Source of the DNA: JANQPX01 sp050633905
GTDB taxonomy: Bacteria; Pseudomonadota; Alphaproteobacteria; Geminicoccales; Geminicoccaceae
Length of the DNA: 64,000 nt
Direction: 5' to 3'
Assembly: GCA_050633905.1 (NCBI GenBank)
Contig: JBOEHJ010000046.1
Span: forward strand, 123,262 to 187,261
How positions within the stretch are numbered: the stretch's first letter is position 1; each line of letters opens with the position of its first letter. Both the position numbers and the translations under genes were made by a program. The notes beneath the pieces are model-generated. The model did no database searches and was not told where the DNA came from. It saw nothing but the letters and a program-made list of their open reading frames with translations. Positions 35,338 to 45,482 of the stretch are shown in pieces.

Positions 35338-35538
35338 CCCGCATCCCCAAATCATTGGGCATCCCCGAAGGGAAGCTTTGATCACATTCTCTTCACGAAA
35401 TCATGAGGAGAAATGACCTGCTGAAAAAGACATAGTCCGGTCATAGCACGCTTTCCAGTGTGGATAGCTTTGGCCGGTCGTGCCGCTCGTTGAGTGTTGC
35501 TCTGTTGCTACTATCGGGGGCAGCGGCAGCCTGGTGAA

Positions 35539-36832
35539 TCAGGTTCGTCCGGTGCCGAAAGCCCAAACGAGATAGCGCCCCGTATCCAAAAATTTGGCTG
35601 GATCGTAAGCGTTACCGTCAAAACGAACTTCGTAGTGTAAGTGTCGGCCAGTGCTACGTCCTGTGCTGCCGATAACCCCGATGACATCCCGAAACTGGAT
35701 GTCTTGTCCGGCTTTAACGTTAACGGATTTCATATGGCCGTATCGGGTCGTAACCCCGAGACCATGATCGATNNTCGACGGTGTTGCCATAGGGCCCCAA
35801 AGGCCCGGCATGAATGACACGGCCAGGGGCTGTTGCGCGGATCTGCGAATCGGGCGCAGCACCAAAGTCTAGCCCGCCGTGGTAGGCCAATTCGCCGGTG
35901 ATCGGATCGCTGCGTTTTCCGAATGAACTCGTGATGTTGTAGTGGTCCATCGGCGCGCCTAGCGGCAGCGAACGGGCCAATGTTTGGAGCGCTGCCAGCT
36001 TTTGGATATTCTGCGTAACGCTGTCGCCGGCCGGATTGCTCTGTCCTTCGGTGCTCGCAAGCTGGAAGGGGCCGCCCTGCCCAATTTCCGCCTCGCTGGC
36101 ACGCGTTATCAGGATGTTGAGATCAATGCCGGTATGTAAAAACAAATCTTCGAGCGCAGCCGCCCGTCCTAACGCCCAATCCTGTAGCCAGACCTGAGCG
36201 CCGCCACCTTCATTTTGGCGTTGCCTGAGTTCATCCTCAAGCTTGGTCAGACGCCAACGAAGACCCATCTCGACGCGTTCACTGGCATCGCGTTGCTGGC
36301 TGATCTCGACGAGCTTGGCTTGAGCGCTGTCCAGCCTCTTCTTGAGCGTGGTCTTCTCTACGGCTGCATTTTCCAGGAGATCCTCCGTCTCTCCGATGGA
36401 AGCTTCGAAGGCGGAAATCAAATCCTGAACCGTCTGCTTTTGCGTTGTGACCTGCGCGAGTTGCTGTTGCTGCTGCTCGACCTGATCGAGCAGCGTGCGC
36501 CGAAGAGTACGCATCGCATGAATGGTACCCAGCTGCTGATCGCCACTATTCTCGAAGTCTTCGATTTTATCGAGAAATGCGATCTGGGAATTCTGAGCAT
36601 CGTTCAGCAGTGATGTGTAAGCGCGCTCTAGATCAGCAACATCCTCGACGGTCTGTTCCCAGAACGTCTGCGTCTTGAAATAGGTGACCGTCGTGATCGT
36701 CATCCAGGCCGACAAAACGAACAGCCCGCATGCCAGGGCAAACGTCTTCCTGTGCGAACAGAGCCAGATGCCCAAATTCGTTTCCATCAACCGATCACTT
36801 AACAGGCGCCAAAACGCCTTAACTGCCGCCAT
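35539..36832 (-). CDS. M23 family metallopeptidase, LytM-type (interrupted by an assembly gap)
   Basis: Residues about 25-48 form a membrane anchor, residues about 60-185 a coiled coil, and the C-terminal 130 a LytM peptidase with YHGGLDFG (H, D zinc ligands) and RHLHYEV (H-x-H). The 2-base N gap at 35773 shifts the frame; with one unknown base instead of two, GNTV joins IDHGLGVTTRYGH, restoring the domain. I therefore treat the break as an assembly artefact, not a mutation. Such proteins cleave peptidoglycan cross-links or activate amidases during cell division. Confidence 0.83.
35773..35774. other. Assembly gap (NN) inside the M23 peptidase gene
   Basis: Two unknown bases. The flanking reading frames need a one-base gap, or four or seven, to join, so the true size is not two. 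Confidence 0.9.
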
Positions 36833-37313
36833 CGTCTACCTCACCTTGACACTGCCCCGGACGACGTCATGTTTGCCTTGACAGTGGAGCGGCGCTCAAA
36901 CTACCCCAGCCTTTTTCTCCAGCTTCTATTATGGGGCTTAATACGGCGCGGATTATGTTGAGGAAGCTTCAGGTCGACAAGGCCCAATTTTCGTTCCCCG
37001 GGCAAAAAAGTAGAACAGACATACAATATTTTCGTCTTGTTCCTGTTAAGTTCATTCTAAACGAATGACATGACGCCGCTTGATCAACCAAGAGTTTATC
37101 TTTGCTTGGTGGTCATCGAGAGGCCAATTACTGGGGCAATTGCTGGAAATAACGCATCAGCACTCGTCTCCAGAACGCAGGATCGACCTCATCAGGAAAC
37201 GCTCCGGCGAGGCCATGAATTGACGCCAACTGCCGGCTTGGCTCTTTACCGTCCCGCCTCTTATGGTTACGCCTCCGATTAGCAGACAAAAAATGAACAC
37301 GGTAGGGAAGGCG
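36833..37313. other. Intergenic region between divergent M23 peptidase and GT4 genes
   Basis: About 480 bases with no supportable gene. It is more AT-rich than its surroundings around 36900-37070 and should hold both promoters. A small dyad TCATTC-TAAAC-GAATGA lies at 37052-37068 and could be a regulator site; nothing identifies its protein. A GGGAAGG ribosome site just before 37314 belongs to the GT4 gene. Confidence 0.5.
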
Positions 37314-38693
37314 ATGATGGCGGGTAGGCAGCTCATCTTTCAGCTCGGAACCAACAATTGGCAGCGAGGCGGCGAATTCGCGCCAGGCTCCGGCATTCTG
37401 CATGAGGCGCATCATCGGGCTTACAATACCCTTCCAGATGTTCAGGGTTTTTCGATCTACCCTTCGAAAACCCAACGATTTGAGGCTGATGACGTCAAAA
37501 TCTTCGAGCTGGATCACGATATTCCCATCTGCGAGTCGATTTCGCCGGTAAGCAGTTTTCGCTGGCATGGCATGACTGACGATGAAGTGACGGCCTATCG
37601 GCAGAGGCTCACCGAAACCGTCGATCGCTGGATGGAGGACATCGAAGCCAGGCTTGGCGCTGAGTTTTCCCTGGCGATTGCCCACCATACATTTCTCAAT
37701 CCGGTCGTCTTAAGGGATGTCATCAGGGCAAGGGAAGCTCGGGGCAAGTCTCGCATGCCGCTTCTCTGTTTTGCTCATGGCACAGCCCTCAAGATGTTCG
37801 CGAAGGAGCGGACCGGCGACAATCCTGAGGAATTTCCCAACCGCTTCTTGCCGATGATCGAAAGCGAGGGAATCTTCGATTATGGCCAAACCAACCACGG
37901 CGTCGATCTCTGTGCTGCCATCTCGACCCAGCAGATTGACGCTCTCGTCGATATCTTTCCGACCTTTCCAAGAGACCGAGTGGTGCTCTCGCCCAACGGA
38001 TTCAATCAAGAGGCGTTCCAAATGCAAACGCCGCCGGATGGTGGTCTAGGGGATCGCTTGACCCTGCTCGAGCGCTTCGAAACCATGCCTTATGAGGGCA
38101 GTCCCCATCCCGCGCGCAAGATCGACACCGATGTCGACGCTGTTGTGGTATTTTGCGGTAAGTTTGCCGATTGGAAACGCCTTGATGCCCTGTTGCAGGC
38201 GGCCGCCCTTTACGAACAGGTTGAGACTAAGATCGCGACCTTGATCATCGGCTCCGGGCCCCACGAGGATCAGGTTAAGATGCAGACCCTTGGCCTCGAT
38301 CAGCTCGGTCTGCGCCGGACCTATTTTCTCGGTCCGCGTGGCCAGGATGAGCTGGCGACGCTGTTCAATGCGGCGGATATCGGATGCTTTCCCTCCTATA
38401 ATGAGCCCTTCGGTTTGGTCTTCATCGAGTGTATGGCCTGCGGCACACCCGTGATCGGTGCCAACTCCGGCGGGCCAAGGGATTTCGTCAACCCCGACGT
38501 CGGCGTTCTAGTGCCTGAAACCGATGATCGAAAGGCACTTGCAGCCTCTCTTTCAAGCGCCATTCAGCAGGCGATTGCCGAGAATTGGAAGGCTGGCAAA
38601 GGCAAGAATGCTGCTGCCTACGCCGAACAGAATTTCAGCGTCGTGACCCAGGTCAAGAATCTGCTGGAGGCCGTCGATCGGCTTTGTGTCTGA
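37314..38693 (+). CDS. GT4 family glycosyltransferase
   Basis: The frame opens at 37263, but AGGGAAGG just upstream of the ATG pair at 37314/37317 marks the likely start. The product is about 459 residues. The C-terminal Rossmann half has the GT-B signatures VVVFCGKFADWKRLD, EPFGLVFIECMACGTPVIG and GGPRDFV, and the N-terminal acceptor half includes LLCFAHGTALKMF. The retaining EPFGxxxxE motif places it in GT4. The acceptor and sugar are unknown, and the neighbours give no pathway. It stands alone between unrelated genes. Confidence 0.86.
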   Translation: MMAGRQLIFQLGTNNWQRGGEFAPGSGILHEAHHRAYNTLPDVQGFSIYPSKTQRFEADDVKIFELDHDIPICESISPVSSFRWHGMTDDEVTAYRQRLTETVDRWMEDIEARLGAEFSLAIAHHTFLNPVVLRDVIRAREARGKSRMPLLCFAHGTALKMFAKERTGDNPEEFPNRFLPMIESEGIFDYGQTNHGVDLCAAISTQQIDALVDIFPTFPRDRVVLSPNGFNQEAFQMQTPPDGGLGDRLTLLERFETMPYEGSPHPARKIDTDVDAVVVFCGKFADWKRLDALLQAAALYEQVETKIATLIIGSGPHEDQVKMQTLGLDQLGLRRTYFLGPRGQDELATLFNAADIGCFPSYNEPFGLVFIECMACGTPVIGANSGGPRDFVNPDVGVLVPETDDRKALAASLSSAIQQAIAENWKAGKGKNAAAYAEQNFSVVTQVKNLLEAVDRLCV

Positions 38694-38841
38694 GGGTTAG
38701 GGGACATTCATAAGAGCTGGTGGTATCTTTGCGGAAATTCTTCCCGATGAAAGGCTCTATACCTCTGGGTTTCTTGGCATGTTCATCGGCAGCGGTGGAA
38801 ACCAAATGAGGTGGCCATGCCACTAGGTCGCTGGAGGTGCC

Positions 38842-40116
38842 ATGCTGGATGCGTTGTTTTCGAGGATCGACAATCAGGCGAATGCCTTGGTAGAGCTGAC
38901 CCGCGATCTCGTGCGCGTGCCGACGATCAATCCGCCCGGTGATGCTTACGGTGCCTGCGCCGAACTGCTGGGCGATCGCCTCCAAGCATCAAATTTTGAC
39001 GTCAGCTATATTCGGGCCGAAGGCGAAGTCGGGGACAGCGACCGCTATCCTCGGATGAACGTCGTCTGCCGCCGGCAAGGTGCTGGCCCCGGTCCCACCG
39101 TACACTTCAATGGGCATATCGATGTGGTCGAGGCGGGCTTGGGCTGGACCGTCGATCCGTTTGAGGGCGTCGTCAAAGACGGCAAGATCTACGGCCGTGG
39201 CACTTGCGATATGAAAGCTGGTATCGCAGCCTCCGTGATCGCGGTTGAGGCGATTTTGGCCGAAGGTATCTTGTTCAACGGCGCACTTGAGATCTCCGGC
39301 ACAGTGGATGAGGAATCGGGCGGCTATGGCGGGGTTGCCTATCTCGCGAAACAGGGATTGTTCTCCAAACCGCGCGTCGACCATGTCATCATCCCCGAGC
39401 CCCTCAACGTGGATCGGATCTGCATCGGCCATCGCGGCGTTTGGTGGGCGGAGGTCGAAACCTTCGGCCGGATCGCCCATGGCTCCATGCCTTTTCTCGG
39501 TGATTGCGCGATCCGCCATATGGGCGCCTTCATGCAGTCCCTCGAAGATCAGCTTCTTCCTATTCTTGCATCGCGGCGTACCGCGATGCCGGTGGTGCCA
39601 GAGGGGGCGCGGCATTCGACATTGAACCTGGCGGCCATCCATGGCGGCCTGCCGGAACAATTCGACGGGTTGCCCAGCCCAAACGTACCCGATCGTTGCC
39701 GGCTGCTTTTGGACCGGCGTTTTTTGATCGAAGAGGATTTAGCTGCCGTCAAAGGTGAGATCGTCGCGATGCTCGATGATCTCACGCGGACGCGCCCCGG
39801 CTTTCGTTACAAGATCGAGGATGTGATGGAAGTTCTGCCGACCATGACCCCTGAAAACGCCGACGTTGTCCAGGCCGTCTCTGATGGCATCGAGCGCGTT
39901 CTGGGCAAGGCGGCGGAACTGATCGTTTCGCCCGGGACTTATGATCAAAAACATGTGCATCGCATCGGCCATCTCAAGGAGTGCATCGCCTATGGACCGG
40001 GCATTCTAGACCTTGCGCATCAGCCCGATGAATATGTCGAGATCGATCACCTGGTGGCATCCACCAAGGTAATGGCGGCCTCAGCCCTTCGTCTTTTGGG
40101 TGTGCCGCTCCATTGA
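38842..40116 (+). CDS. M20 family peptidase/deacylase (ArgE/DapE-like)
   Basis: A GGAGGTGCC ribosome site precedes ATG 38842. The 424-residue protein has the M20 metal-binding motifs HFNGHIDVV, GRGTCDMKAG and DEESGGYGG, with a dimerisation domain in the middle. The family hydrolyses N-acyl amino acids, succinyl-diaminopimelate or dipeptides with two zinc ions in the cytoplasm. The start of the next gene, a P1 peptidase, overlaps its stop, and a dipeptide ABC transporter follows. A joint role in peptide or amide uptake and breakdown is therefore likely. Confidence 0.9.
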   Translation: MLDALFSRIDNQANALVELTRDLVRVPTINPPGDAYGACAELLGDRLQASNFDVSYIRAEGEVGDSDRYPRMNVVCRRQGAGPGPTVHFNGHIDVVEAGLGWTVDPFEGVVKDGKIYGRGTCDMKAGIAASVIAVEAILAEGILFNGALEISGTVDEESGGYGGVAYLAKQGLFSKPRVDHVIIPEPLNVDRICIGHRGVWWAEVETFGRIAHGSMPFLGDCAIRHMGAFMQSLEDQLLPILASRRTAMPVVPEGARHSTLNLAAIHGGLPEQFDGLPSPNVPDRCRLLLDRRFLIEEDLAAVKGEIVAMLDDLTRTRPGFRYKIEDVMEVLPTMTPENADVVQAVSDGIERVLGKAAELIVSPGTYDQKHVHRIGHLKECIAYGPGILDLAHQPDEYVEIDHLVASTKVMAASALRLLGVPLH

Positions 40117-41138
40117 TCCGCGTCGGCCAGAAAAATCTCCTGACTGATGTGCCCGGTATTCTTGTTGGTAACAGTGAAGACCAGGCGGTCCAAAGCGGCG
40201 TCACGGTCGTGCTACCAGATGAGCGTGTGACGGCTGCCATCGATGTGCGTGGCGGCGCGCCTGGCACACGGGAGATCGAAGCACTCGATCCGACCTGTCT
40301 CGTAGATAAGATCGATGCCGTTGTTCTTTCCGGTGGTTCTGGCTTTGGTCTGGATGCCGCTGGCGGCGTTATGACATGGTTGGCCGCAGGTGGTCGTGGC
40401 TATCCGGTCGGCAAGGCCATCGTGCCGATCGTGCCTTCAGCTATTCTCTTCGATCTTCAAGATCATGCTTATCAAAGCTGGGGCCAAGAGCCACCATATC
40501 GCGCGCTGGGCATTGAAGCCGCTAGGAATGCAGCGGAACATTTCAGCCTCGGCAATGTCGGCGCTGGCCTCGGCGCAACCGTTGGCGCCGCATCCATTGG
40601 CCATATCAACGGCGGTCTCGGCAGTGCGTCCTTCGTCATCGAGGCTGATGGTCGGCCGGCCGTTACGATCGCTGCGCTTGCTGCTGTTAATCCGGTGGGC
40701 AATGTACTGATGCCGGGCAGCGACGTTTTTTGGGCCTGGCCCTTCGAGCAAGACGGTGAATTCGGGGGACGCCGGCCCTCTGGCAACCTTATCAATCCCG
40801 TGGTCGATGACCGCTTTCCGGGCGAGGTTGCGGGCAATACGACCCTTGTGGTGGTGGCGACCGATGCGGCGTTGAGCAAAGCTGAGGCCCAGCGGGTTGC
40901 GATCATGGCTCATGATGGGATGGCGCGGGCGATCCGGCCGGTGCACACGCCCTATGACGGAGATACGGTCTTCGTGCTGTCAACCGGCATGCATCGGCTC
41001 GATACTCTGGTAGCAGACCTTGCAAGGATCGGATCCCTCGCTGCCGACTGCACAGCGCGCGCAATTGCCCGAGGCGTTTTTGAAGCCGATGACTTGGATA
41101 ACATCTCCTCTTATCGTAGCTTATATCCCACTCCCTAG
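40113..41138 (+). CDS. P1 family peptidase (DmpA-like L-aminopeptidase/D-esterase)
   Basis: A TTG start at 40113 overlaps the upstream stop. The 341-residue protein has the family features DVPGILVGN, VLSGGSGFGLDAAGGV and the self-cleavage region GEVAGNTTLVVVATDA, where the Thr after Asn becomes the N-terminal nucleophile. DmpA-type enzymes release N-terminal residues from peptide amides or beta-peptides. With the M20 gene upstream and a peptide-binding protein downstream it forms a likely operon for unusual peptides or amides. Confidence 0.88.
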   Translation: MIRVGQKNLLTDVPGILVGNSEDQAVQSGVTVVLPDERVTAAIDVRGGAPGTREIEALDPTCLVDKIDAVVLSGGSGFGLDAAGGVMTWLAAGGRGYPVGKAIVPIVPSAILFDLQDHAYQSWGQEPPYRALGIEAARNAAEHFSLGNVGAGLGATVGAASIGHINGGLGSASFVIEADGRPAVTIAALAAVNPVGNVLMPGSDVFWAWPFEQDGEFGGRRPSGNLINPVVDDRFPGEVAGNTTLVVVATDAALSKAEAQRVAIMAHDGMARAIRPVHTPYDGDTVFVLSTGMHRLDTLVADLARIGSLAADCTARAIARGVFEADDLDNISSYRSLYPTP

Positions 41139-41160
41139 AATGTGGACGAGGAAAGCGAAG

Positions 41161-42651
41161 ATGACGTTGTCGTCAAATGGCGCCCTGGCGGGTGCTGCCT
41201 TCATTATCGCAGCAAGCATTGCAACACCTATTTTAGCCAAGGACCAGATCAGCCTCGGCATGGTGCTGGAGCCCCCTCATCTCGACCCAACTGCAGGGGC
41301 CGCCGCCGCCATCGATGAGGTGGTCTATGCCAATGTCTTCGAGGGTCTCACCCGCATTGACCAGGACGGTGTCGTCCAGCCAGGCCTTGCCAAGGCCTGG
41401 GTCGTCAGCGATGACGGGCTGACTTATACGTTCGAGCTGGCTGATGGCGTCACGTTCCATGATGGCAGCACATTGGATGCCGAAGACGTGATCTTCTCCT
41501 TCGAGCGAGCCATGGCTGAGGACAGTGTCAACGCACAAAAGGCGCTGTTCGAACCGATCGCGTCGGTTGCGGCGGACGGAGCGAACAATGTTATCGTCAC
41601 CCTGAAGCGCCCAACTGGCCATTTCCTCTTTAATCTAGGCTGGGGCGATGCGGTAATCGTTGCGCCAGAAAGCGCTGGAAGTAACAAAAACCTCCCCATC
41701 GGCACAGGCCCGTTCCAGTTGGACCGCTGGGTCCAAGGCGATCGTATCGAGCTCAAACGCAACCCGAATTATTGGGGCGAAGCCGTCCAGCTAGAAGGTG
41801 CCACCTTCCAGATTGTGCCGGATCCGGCAGCCGCGATGGCGGCGATGATGGCGGGTGACCTGGATGCGTTTCCGAATTTCCCGGCACCGGAAAGCATGAG
41901 CCAGTTCGAGGCCGATCCACGTTTTGCCGTGAAAATTGGCTCGACCGAGGGTGAAACCATCCTCGCGATCAACAACGGCAAGGCGCCCTTCGATGATGTG
42001 AAAGTCCGCCAGGCGATTGCCCATGCCATCGACCGTAACGCCATCGTCGATGGTGCGATGTTCGGTTACGGCACCCCGATCGGCAGTCACTTTGCGCCCC
42101 ATCACCCGGCCTATGTCGATCTGACCGGGATGTATCCCCATGACCCTGAAATGGCCAAGGCGCTGCTCGCCGAAGCCGGCCATGCCGATGGCCTTAGCCT
42201 CACCCTGAAGCTGCCGCCGCCTTCCTATGCAAGGCGCGGCGGTGAGATCATCGCCGCGCAGCTCGCCGAGGTTGGCATCACCGCCGAAATCATCCCGGTG
42301 GAATGGGCGCAATGGCTGGAGCAAGTGTTTAAGGGCAAGGACTATGACCTCACCATCGTCTCACACACTGAACCGCTGGACATCGAGATCTACAGCCGTG
42401 GCTCAGGCTACTATTTCGACTACCAAAAGCCCGAATTCAAAGCCCTGATCGACGATCTCGCCGAAACCGCCGACGACGCCACGCGCAACAAGATCCTTGC
42501 CGACGCGCAAACCATGCTCGCGGAAGACAGCGTCAACGCCTTCCTATTCCAGCTCGCCAAACACGGCGTCTGGGACGCCAAGCTCACCGGCCTCTGGGAA
42601 AACAGCCCGGTCCAGGCCAATGACCTGACCGGTGTCGCCTGGACCGATTAA
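41161..42651 (+). CDS. Peptide/nickel-type ABC transporter substrate-binding protein (SBP family 5, DppA-like)
   Basis: ATG 41161 has GAGGAAAG upstream and begins a signal peptide (about residues 1-26, ending ILA); the frame extends upstream inside the P1 gene. The 496-residue mature protein has the family 5 pattern LEPPHLDPTAG, DGLTYTFELADGVTFHDGS and IAHAIDRNAIVDG. It binds an oligopeptide or similar solute in the periplasm. Matching permease genes begin 1 kb on, beyond a decayed reverse-strand gene. No DppD/DppF ATPase gene is present in the window. Confidence 0.9.
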   Translation: MTLSSNGALAGAAFIIAASIATPILAKDQISLGMVLEPPHLDPTAGAAAAIDEVVYANVFEGLTRIDQDGVVQPGLAKAWVVSDDGLTYTFELADGVTFHDGSTLDAEDVIFSFERAMAEDSVNAQKALFEPIASVAADGANNVIVTLKRPTGHFLFNLGWGDAVIVAPESAGSNKNLPIGTGPFQLDRWVQGDRIELKRNPNYWGEAVQLEGATFQIVPDPAAAMAAMMAGDLDAFPNFPAPESMSQFEADPRFAVKIGSTEGETILAINNGKAPFDDVKVRQAIAHAIDRNAIVDGAMFGYGTPIGSHFAPHHPAYVDLTGMYPHDPEMAKALLAEAGHADGLSLTLKLPPPSYARRGGEIIAAQLAEVGITAEIIPVEWAQWLEQVFKGKDYDLTIVSHTEPLDIEIYSRGSGYYFDYQKPEFKALIDDLAETADDATRNKILADAQTMLAEDSVNAFLFQLAKHGVWDAKLTGLWENSPVQANDLTGVAWTD

Positions 42652-42680
42652 TCGGAGGGTCCGATAGCCTTGACGGTTGC

Positions 42681-43414
42681 CTAGGCCTTGCGACGGCGTC
42701 TGGCGATGGCGCCGATTCTGAGGCTGCCGATGCCGATGCCGAGGGCGGAGAGGGTTGAGGGTTCGGGAAAAGGGGGGGCATGACTGCTGTCGAAAGAAGG
42801 GTAGGGCCGCTATGATTACCCTGCACTGTAAGGTGTGTCGTGCGCGCAAATCCGTTGCTCGGATCGTATGAAAAAAGGTCGCCGCCAAAATCAGCGTCTG
42901 CGCTCCGGTCGAACGATCGATTTCGTATAAGTCGCCGGGGCCGGTGTCCGTGCCCGCCAAACGGTCGTTCGTATTGTCATCGGCTAGTCTGCCGATCCGA
43001 CGGGACATTGTAGCAATTGGCGTGGCCGTTCCGATCAGAAAGTCCAAGGTAAAGAAACCATTGCTCGAGAACTGGGTGCCATTGAGCACGTTGTTCAGAC
43101 TATAGAAGACAAGGGCCAAACAAGTCATTGACACCATGGTTGCCAACAATCGATGCAGCGCCAGTATTTCTGCTGACGGTGAAGAGATTGTTGTTGCTGC
43201 GATCTCCAATCATGTCCGTATTGGGATCGTGGCCCAGGCCGCTGAAGGACGCATCGGTGCCCAAGGAACCGATCGTCGTTGTCGCGAAGCGTGATGTCTC
43301 AATTGTGAACAGCGTATCGGCCTGATCATTAATCCCATAAAGCAAGCCGGCGTTCGCTGGAGCAGCTACGGCCAGGAAGCCAACGCCCGCGATCGCGCTC
43401 AAGAAACTTTTCAT
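42681..43414 (-). pseudogene. Frameshifted PEP-CTERM secreted protein
   Basis: Three pieces on the minus strand join in different frames. The N-terminal piece (43414 to about 43105) has a signal peptide ending ANA and a LYGINDQADTLFTIE repeat typical of surface beta-propeller proteins. A middle piece contains TLDFLIGTATPIATMSRR and DLYEIDRSTGA in another frame. The end, near 42770-42681, reads PEPSTLSALGIGIGSLRIG followed by ARRRRKA and a stop, a clear PEP-CTERM sorting signal (PEP, hydrophobic stretch, basic tail). At least two frame changes are needed, so the gene is broken or the region contains sequencing errors. It splits the dipeptide ABC operon. Confidence 0.72.
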
Positions 43415-43656
43415 CGTTTATGTTCCCCGTCGTTCGTTTCGATCATGTTTCTTGAGCAACAAGTATTCCATCAAATGCTGCATGGCTTGCGTGTCTTTTA
43501 ACCCTTTGATGTCTTGATAAGAATTCCAGTTCTTGTGAGTTGCCCTTTAAGCCGTTGGTGAGAACAAGCTGTCGGTATTTTTTACATGCGTAAGATCTTT
43601 TTTGCGCACGGTGCTTGTCTCTGTTCGAATGGATCGAACAATGGCATGGATAACTC

Positions 43657-44613
43657 ATGCTCCTCTTCGTCCTCAAACGCCTGACTGCCCTCCTCCTGAC
43701 GCTCCTGGTCGCCACGATCGTGGTGTTCGTCGTCATGGAAATTCTTCCAGGCGATCCAGCGGCGATCATTTTGGGGGTGAGTGCGAGGGAGGACACGCTT
43801 GCAGCACTCCGCGCCGAGATGGGGCTGGATCAGCCAGCGTTTTTTCGTTACGTCGCCTGGATTGGCGGGCTGGCGATCGGCGATCTGGGGGAGAGCTATA
43901 CCTATGGCGTGCCGGTCAGCCAGTTGATTTTGGACCGTCTTGTGATCTCACTTCCGCTCGCCTTGATTGCGATAACGCTCTCCACGCTCATCGCCATACC
44001 CCTTGGCGTGGTCGCTGCCGCACGTCGCGGCCGTGGCACGGACCTTGGGGTGATGGGGTTTAGCCAGCTTGGCGTTGCCGTGCCAAATTTCTGGTTTGCG
44101 TTGCTGCTGATCTTGTTGTTTTCAGTGCAGCTCGGCTGGCTGCCGGCCGGCGGGTTTGCCGGTTGGGATGGCGGGGTTTGGCCAGCGCTCAAATCCCTGA
44201 TGCTGCCTGCACTATCTTTGGCCCTGCCGCAGGCGGCGATCCTTGCTAGGGTCACGCGTTCCTCGGTGTTGGAAACATTGGGCGAAGATTACATCCGAAC
44301 AGCGCGTGCGAAAGGGCTTTCCAAGGGGGCTACGCTTTGGCGCCATGCGCTGCGCAACGCGCTTATTCCCGTAGTCACGATCATGGGTCTGCAGTTTTCC
44401 TTTTTGCTGGCGGGCACCATCATCATCGAGAATGTTTTTTATCTCCCAGGTCTCGGCCGCCTGATTTTCCAGGCAATCGCGCAGCGGGATTTGATTGTTG
44501 TACGTGACCTCGTGGTATTGCTGGCAGGCACGGTGATCCTGGTCAATTTCGTGGTCGATCTCCTCTACGCCGTCATCGACCCCCGCCTCCGCCACGGCAC
44601 GGTCGGCGATTAA
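43657..44613 (+). CDS. Dipeptide/oligopeptide ABC transporter permease (DppB-like)
   Basis: The 318-residue protein starts with the DppB N-terminal helix (FVLKRLTALLLTLLVATIVVF) and has six membrane helices. It carries the EAA-like loop EDYIRTARAKGLSKGATLWRH that meets the ATPase, and GTIIIENVFYLPGLGRL in the second half. It pairs with the 44615 product. The binding-protein gene upstream (41161) is probably part of the same system. No ATPase gene follows. Confidence 0.92.
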   Translation: MLLFVLKRLTALLLTLLVATIVVFVVMEILPGDPAAIILGVSAREDTLAALRAEMGLDQPAFFRYVAWIGGLAIGDLGESYTYGVPVSQLILDRLVISLPLALIAITLSTLIAIPLGVVAAARRGRGTDLGVMGFSQLGVAVPNFWFALLLILLFSVQLGWLPAGGFAGWDGGVWPALKSLMLPALSLALPQAAILARVTRSSVLETLGEDYIRTARAKGLSKGATLWRHALRNALIPVVTIMGLQFSFLLAGTIIIENVFYLPGLGRLIFQAIAQRDLIVVRDLVVLLAGTVILVNFVVDLLYAVIDPRLRHGTVGD

Positions 44614-44614
44614 G

Positions 44615-45478
44615 ATGACCACGCCTCTACAAGCCCCGCCAACTCCTAAACCAAAGCAGGTGCTGCTAGCACCGCCGGCTTTGGTGATTGGGCTGGTGAT
44701 TAGTTTGGTGGTGATCGCGCTTGGGCTTCTCTCCCTGATCTGGACGCCTTTTCCGTTTGCCGCGCAGAACATCGCCAATAAATTTGCGCCCATCGGTCCA
44801 GACCATTGGCTGGGGACGGATCAATACGGGCGGGACGTCGCCTCGATGATGATGGCGGGGGCGGCGAATTCGATCCTGGTGTCGTTGGTCGCTGTCGTAA
44901 TCGGTGCCGGGATCGGTGTGCCACTCGGTGCGCTCGCGGCGGCGAAGCGGGGTTGGGTGGACGAAGTGGTGATGCGTTTCAGCGACTTCGCTTTTGCCTT
45001 TCCAGCCTTGCTCTCCGCCGTGATGATTACCGCGATTTATGGGCCGGGTGCGGTCAATTCGATGATCGCGATCGGTATTTTTAATATTCCGGTGTTTGCC
45101 AGGGTGACGCGGGGGGCGGCGCTTTCCATCTGGCCCAGGGAGTTCATTGCGGCGGCCAGGGTTGCCGGCAAAGGCAAAACGCGTATCACCATCGATCACA
45201 TCCTGCCTAATATCACCGGTATTCTGGTGGTACAGGCGACGATCCAATTCGCGCTCGCCATCCTCGCCGAAGCGGGCCTCAGTTATCTCGGTCTCGGCAC
45301 CCAACCGCCGAACCCGTCCTGGGGCAAGATGCTGAACGATGCGCAAACGCTGATGCATCTTGCGCCGACACTTGCAATCTTTCCGGGCCTTGCGATCGTG
45401 ATCACGGTGATGGGCCTCAATCTCCTGGGCGACGGTTTTCGCGATCTGCTTGATCCAAGGATCCGCCGACAGCGTTGA
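44615..45478 (+). CDS. Dipeptide/oligopeptide ABC transporter permease (DppC-like)
   Basis: It starts two bases after the DppB-like stop. The 287-residue protein has the typical DppC order: an N-terminal helix, a periplasmic segment with APIGPDHWLGTDQYGRDV, the EAA loop FIAAARVAGKGKTRITIDH, and LSYLGLGTQPPNPSWGKML near the end. It forms the channel with the 43657 product. Dedicated dppD/dppF ATPase genes are not found downstream; an EamA gene comes next after a strong inverted repeat. Confidence 0.92.
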   Translation: MTTPLQAPPTPKPKQVLLAPPALVIGLVISLVVIALGLLSLIWTPFPFAAQNIANKFAPIGPDHWLGTDQYGRDVASMMMAGAANSILVSLVAVVIGAGIGVPLGALAAAKRGWVDEVVMRFSDFAFAFPALLSAVMITAIYGPGAVNSMIAIGIFNIPVFARVTRGAALSIWPREFIAAARVAGKGKTRITIDHILPNITGILVVQATIQFALAILAEAGLSYLGLGTQPPNPSWGKMLNDAQTLMHLAPTLAIFPGLAIVITVMGLNLLGDGFRDLLDPRIRRQR

Positions 45479-45482
45479 CTTC

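Noticed and set aside
43602..44063. 153-codon frame starting before the DppB-like gene
   Set aside because: It overlaps the permease in another frame and has no membrane or family pattern.
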